NCBI GenBank assembly: GCA_963701015.1 | Contig: OY969556.1 | Coordinates: 1,302,001 to 1,366,000, forward strand | Length of the DNA stretch: 64,000 nt | Direction: 5' to 3' | Source: MFD09286-c1 sp963701015 | GTDB taxonomy: Bacteria > Bacteroidota > Bacteroidia > Bacteroidales > DTGW01 | Shown here: positions 60,380-64,000 of the stretch, in pieces | Numbering within the stretch: position 1 is the stretch's first letter | Layout of the letters: each line of letters opens with the position of its first letter | Notes under the pieces: model-generated | Told to the model about the DNA's origin: nothing | Seen by the model: the letters and a program-made list of their open reading frames with translations, nothing else | The model's database searches: none | Program-made: the position numbers and the translations under genes

Positions 60380-61723
60380 TTATTTTGTTGAATTATTAAA
60401 ATATCTTTCAGCAAATTGAATGAAATAAGGCCAATTGGGAATTACGGTATGTCCTCCTGAATGTTGCCTGAATGCAATATCACCATCTGTTAAAGTTGTT
60501 TCTTGTGGAGGCATTTCGGTAGTGCCTAAGTCTTTTTTTCCTAAAAGTTTATACACCGGACCTGCGTATACAGCTGATAAAAACATGCCTTTAGCGTCAA
60601 TCCATGTGCCTTCAACTGCCAATGAACCCGAACTTATAAACACAGGTCTAGGAGCACATAATGCAATTAATTCATGAGCATCAACGGGTAAATCATTAGG
60701 TGTTAATGGTCCTGCATATTTAATAAAGTTTGGAGCAAACCAATGATATTCGCTTAATGAAGCGAGGTTTTCCACTTGCTCACCAAAAATGTGACGCAAT
60801 AATTTAGCCCCGCCAGCACCAGATGATCCAATAAATCCTATAGCAATACGCGTATCATATGCCATTGCAACCAAAGCAGCTTTCCCATAACGCGAAAGTC
60901 CTTCAATACCAATATGTTTTGTATCAATATCTTTATTGGTTTCAAAATAATCGATAACACGGCTTGCGCCCCAAGCCCATGCTCGTAATGTTCCCAAATC
61001 ATCAAGTTTACGAGGTTGTCCCTTATTTACCAAACCAATTATTCCCTCTTTTAGTCCAGCACCATTATCTGCCTGATAACTGGTAGGGATTAAAATCGCA
61101 TAACCCCAGCCCTTTTCCAAAAGTTGCTGCTTCCATGTAGGTTCTTTTTCAGCTGGCATTTTCCAGCCTTTCGGTATTATCCAGCCAAATTCAATTATTA
61201 CAGGAACAGGCTTGGTTATTTTTAAAGGCGTTGTTAATGTTAATTGAATATTCACTGAAATAGAAGGATAGGCAGAATTATCGACATGGCCAATAAGTTG
61301 TTTAACATGAATTGGATAACTACCGTTTAGTGTATCTTTTTCACTTACCATTTCCCATTTAACAGCAGGAATATTCTTTGACAATCTACCATAAATTTCC
61401 CTGTCAAAATCTTCTTGTATTTCAATTCTTCGTTTTCCCCAATCCTGCGGTGTTTTCACTTTTGTTCCATTATTGAAAATCAAAGGATCAGGCAAGCTTT
61501 TATAACGAATTGCTTTGGACTCATCGGAATTAGCAGCGTTCGAATCTTTAGGGTTTCCGGAAGGCCCAGGTCTAAGTTCAGAAATGCCTAGAAGTTTCAT
61601 CATCATTTGATGATCCTGGTTGTTCAAATTGTTAATGCTGTCCATTTTCTCTTTTGAAAACTGCGAAAATAGGCCACATGTTAGACTCAAGGAAAATCCA
61701 ATTAAAAATATTTTTTTTATCAT
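60380..61723 (-). CDS. Secreted CE15 glucuronoyl esterase-like hydrolase
   Basis: 447 residues with a signal peptide (about 1-20). Alpha/beta hydrolase with the CE15 nucleophile motif GLSRYGK (Ser277; usual form G-C/H-S-R-x-G-K), an oxyanion region around IEFGW, and the catalytic His in HSGGHT (about 425). CE15 enzymes cleave ester links between lignin and glucuronic acid on xylan. The substrate here is inferred from the family. No sorting domain, lipobox or neighbouring polysaccharide-utilisation genes. Confidence 0.85.
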   Translation of the reverse strand: MIKKIFLIGFSLSLTCGLFSQFSKEKMDSINNLNNQDHQMMMKLLGISELRPGPSGNPKDSNAANSDESKAIRYKSLPDPLIFNNGTKVKTPQDWGKRRIEIQEDFDREIYGRLSKNIPAVKWEMVSEKDTLNGSYPIHVKQLIGHVDNSAYPSISVNIQLTLTTPLKITKPVPVIIEFGWIIPKGWKMPAEKEPTWKQQLLEKGWGYAILIPTSYQADNGAGLKEGIIGLVNKGQPRKLDDLGTLRAWAWGASRVIDYFETNKDIDTKHIGIEGLSRYGKAALVAMAYDTRIAIGFIGSSGAGGAKLLRHIFGEQVENLASLSEYHWFAPNFIKYAGPLTPNDLPVDAHELIALCAPRPVFISSGSLAVEGTWIDAKGMFLSAVYAGPVYKLLGKKDLGTTEMPPQETTLTDGDIAFRQHSGGHTVIPNWPYFIQFAERYFNNSTK

Positions 61724-62003
61724 AAATTAAATGTTTTCAATTTGTCAACAATAATTCTAAATCAAAACTAATCATATTAAATATAAATTGGTAATATGCA
61801 ATTAAATGAAGGTTATTGACACAATTATTTTCAACTAATATGTTTCTTAATATTTTAAAACAATTAAAATATAACATTTCATTTTTCGGATAAAAGTTGA
61901 ATAATAAATTTATTTTTGAGTAAGATAGAGTATTAAATGTAGCCACCTTTAAAATGAAGAAATATTCAGCTTTTATTGATAGCAATGTAAAAGTTTATAA
62001 AAT

Positions 62004-63347
62004 TTAAAACCTGGTTTTTCGAGATTTTTTTGTCATTATAGGCTTTCCGTTTTTATCGAAATTTTCCTTTCGTATTTTTGGACCGCCAAGATTTACCTTT
62101 TTATTTTTTTCTTTTTTATTTTGAAAAGCTCCTTTTGAACCTTTAATAGAAGGAGCTTTTAAATAATTTTTATCATATAAGTTCGTTGGCCTTTCCTCTT
62201 CGGAATATACTTTGGAAATGACAATATTTTTAGGCAATGGTAGCATTGGAACAGGTTTTTTCATTAACTGTTCTATTGCACTTAGGTATGTTTGTTCAGC
62301 TTTATTAATAAATGAAATTGCCGTACCGTTTTTATCAGCTCTTCCGGTTCGCCCGATGCGATGAATATAATCGCCAGGTTCTTCAGGAATGTCAAAATTA
62401 ATTACATGGGTTACATCCGAAATGTCCATTCCACGTGCAACGATATCTGTAGCAATTAATATCCTTAATGCCCCTTCATTAAATACTTTTAAAGTATTTA
62501 ACCGGTTGTTATGCGATTTATTAGAATGTATTACTCCAGTTTGATCCGGGAAAATTTTATTTACTTCATCAAATAAACGATCGGCTAATTTCTTAGTGGC
62601 TACAAATACGAGTACCTTATTAATTTCATTGTTTTCCGAGACCAATAAACATAGTAAATTAAGCTTGGTTATAAAGTTTGGAACATGGTATGCACTTTGA
62701 ATTATTTTATCTATTGGCGTTCCATGGGGTGCAATTTCTATGGTAGCCGGAAATTCAATTGTATTTTGAATCAGGTTATAAACATCCTGAGATAAAGTAG
62801 CAGAAAACATTAATGTTTGACGTTTGACCGGTAAAGTTTCCATTAATCCAGTAATCTGTGAACGAAAGCCCAGGCTTAACATCTCATCAACTTCATCAAT
62901 TACAAGTTTCTGAATATATTTTAAACGTAATATTCCTGTGAGAGACAGATCAATCATTCTACCTGGCGTAGCAACTAAAATATCAGTACCATTAAAAATT
63001 GCTTTTTTTTGAGTGTTAATATTTGTTCCTCCATAAATGCCAATAGAACGTAATTGAGAGTACTGAGTCAACTTTTTTACTTCATTTAAAATTTGGATAA
63101 CCAATTCACGGGTAGGAGCAAGGATTAATATTCGAGGATCCTTTTGATTGGAGAAACTGAGTTGGCGCAATAAAGGTAACAAATAAGCGAATGTTTTCCC
63201 TGTTCCGGTCTGTGCTATTCCTACAACATTTCTGCCCGACATTATAATTGGAAATGCTTTTTCCTGTATTGGTGTAGGATACACATATTCTAAATCTGAT
63301 AGTGCTTGTAATAATGGCTTGTTTAAGTTTAATTCGTCGAATGTCAC
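62004..63347 (-). CDS. DEAD-box RNA helicase
   Basis: 447 residues with a GTG start directly before the conserved TFDELNL. Motifs in order: Q motif YPTPIQEKAF; Walker A AQTGTGKT (45-52); PTRELV; TPGR; motif II DEVD (151-154, with Val instead of Ala); SAT (182-184); and the second RecA domain with LIATDIVARGMD and HRIGRTGR. A basic tail rich in Lys and Arg (about 390-447) would bind RNA. RhlE-like; role in ribosome assembly or cold adaptation is inferred. Confidence 0.94.
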   Translation of the reverse strand: MTFDELNLNKPLLQALSDLEYVYPTPIQEKAFPIIMSGRNVVGIAQTGTGKTFAYLLPLLRQLSFSNQKDPRILILAPTRELVIQILNEVKKLTQYSQLRSIGIYGGTNINTQKKAIFNGTDILVATPGRMIDLSLTGILRLKYIQKLVIDEVDEMLSLGFRSQITGLMETLPVKRQTLMFSATLSQDVYNLIQNTIEFPATIEIAPHGTPIDKIIQSAYHVPNFITKLNLLCLLVSENNEINKVLVFVATKKLADRLFDEVNKIFPDQTGVIHSNKSHNNRLNTLKVFNEGALRILIATDIVARGMDISDVTHVINFDIPEEPGDYIHRIGRTGRADKNGTAISFINKAEQTYLSAIEQLMKKPVPMLPLPKNIVISKVYSEEERPTNLYDKNYLKAPSIKGSKGAFQNKKEKNKKVNLGGPKIRKENFDKNGKPIMTKKSRKTRF

Positions 63348-63533
63348 AATTTAAATTTTAATAAGTCGCTAAGGTAATGTGAATCAGCGGCAAGCTACAG
63401 TATTTTTTAAATAAATGTAAAATTGACGTATTTATTTATACGAACGACTTACTTTTACGGACTCGATACTAAAGTTTGATATTGCTATTATTAAACATTT
63501 TCTAATAGGTGAATTTAATTTAAAACAAGATAA

Positions 63534-63884
63534 ATGATGATGAAAGACGAAGGGAAATACGCTCACTTATGGATGAAGTATGCTGCAGTTATACATGTTT
63601 TGCTTAAAAAAACCGAAAATGAAAATCAAAAATTGCAACTTTATAAACATGAGTTTGAACATCATGGGAATAAGCAAAATACAAATTTTACCTTTAGTTT
63701 CGATTTAATAAATGGACGTGCTCTGAATATTGTAAGTTCTACAGCTATAGCTCGTGATTTATGGAGGGTCTTGGATAATAATACAGTTACCAGAAACTGG
63801 CTGAAAGAACGAAGCATTAAAATTAGCATTGGAAAATCATTTGAAATGCAATTTGAAAAGATTGAACCTGCAATAGTTGAATAA
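63534..63884 (+). CDS. Conserved-looking hypothetical protein, 116 residues
   Basis: Soluble, charged protein with no membrane segment or signal peptide (KYAHLWMKYAAVIHVLLKKTENENQKLQLYKHEFEHHG). A central strand-rich part (NFTFSFDLINGRALNIVSSTAIARDLWRVL) follows. I recognise no named domain. It lies directly ahead of the RNase H-like frame that runs off the window, and the two may form an operon. Confidence 0.65.
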   Translation: MMMKDEGKYAHLWMKYAAVIHVLLKKTENENQKLQLYKHEFEHHGNKQNTNFTFSFDLINGRALNIVSSTAIARDLWRVLDNNTVTRNWLKERSIKISIGKSFEMQFEKIEPAIVE

Positions 63885-63917
63885 CTAAAATTCTTTTAAA
63901 ATTTCTAATTATTTTTT

Positions 63918-64000
63918 ATTACAATTACCGCTAATAATATCGAAATTTATACTGATGGGAGTTGCCACACTCAAAATAGAATTGGTGCATGGGCTTCTAT
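63918..64000 (+). CDS. RNase H-like protein, 5' end only (runs off the window; unusual start)
   Basis: Open frame from 63909 to the window end. The translation TITANNIEIYTDGSCHTQNR... then IGAWAS shows the first RNase H active-site strand with its catalytic Asp (YTDGS). No ATG, GTG or TTG lies in frame between the preceding stop (63906-63908) and this core. The best candidate start is ATT at 63918, which would give Met-TITANN. Alternatively there is a base error. The remaining catalytic residues are outside the window. Confidence 0.65.
   Translation, partial: MTITANNIEIYTDGSCHTQNRIGAWAS

Noticed and set aside
61737..61985. 82-residue frame on the minus strand between the CE15 and helicase genes
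   Set aside because: Very AT-rich, no recognisable domain, odd run of aromatic and Leu/Asn residues, no promoter or start context; consistent with chance in intergenic DNA.

Overview
The window reads as chromosomal DNA of an AT-rich, free-living member of the Bacteroidota. The support is Por (type IX) secretion C-terminal sorting domains on three exported proteins, a FeoA-FeoB fusion, the moxR-DUF58-batABCDE cluster, several TAnnTTTG-type promoters, and Bacteroidota-style serine acetyltransferase, SPOR and ECF sigma proteins. I cannot place the order or genus. There is no phage, plasmid, insertion sequence or CRISPR array.

Layout. 0-9 kb: the 3' part of a chemoreceptor gene, argF, an RRM RNA-binding protein, a ferrous-iron uptake operon on the minus strand (FeoAB interrupted by a frameshift, plus a small Cys-rich partner), the manganese exporter mntP, and a frameshifted DUF362 protein with a type IX sorting domain. 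9.2-16.6 kb: a six-gene operon for a membrane complex related to group 4 [NiFe] hydrogenases and complex I. Its ion-translocating subunits look intact, but the peripheral arm has lost the NiFe-ligand cysteines and all four ligands of the N2-type cluster. This is the most remarkable locus in the window. 16.7-19.5 kb: pyruvate phosphate dikinase. 19.7-23.3 kb: a secreted GH5 mannanase-like enzyme and a secreted SGNH esterase that share an Ig-like module. 23.4-29.6 kb: MarC, a decayed SRAP gene, a YbjQ protein, a 43-residue membrane peptide, a GNAT-MFS pair, an M24 peptidase and truA. 29.8-38.8 kb: the moxR/bat operon, with batD broken by one missing base. 38.9-42.1 kb: acetyl-CoA synthetase, a nested inverted-repeat element, and an ECF sigma factor divergent from a DoxX-like protein. 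42.2-47.4 kb: an SOS mutagenesis cassette (dinB, then a DnaE-type polymerase) divergent from a self-cleaving S24 repressor, with two identical-geometry palindromes and a 105-bp heptad-phased repeat between them. 47.4-53 kb: a pentapeptide-repeat protein, a TPR/SpoIIE phosphatase, and a PD40-SPOR protein. 53-64 kb: tRNA-Arg, cysE, an ECF sigma factor, uvrA, copA, a CE15 esterase, a DEAD-box helicase, a small conserved-looking protein, and the start of an RNase H gene.

Three otherwise ordinary genes (feoB, the DUF362 gene, batD) each carry a one-base indel in or beside a homopolymer. Two of these lie at the same CCCGG pentamer. Sequencing or assembly error is the simplest explanation. The SRAP gene has several independent lesions and is a real pseudogene.

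Functional links that can be argued: Feo, MntP and CopA form a metal-homeostasis theme. The mannanase and esterase should act together outside the cell. The S24 repressor probably controls dinB-dnaE. The Bat genes form one envelope-associated operon.
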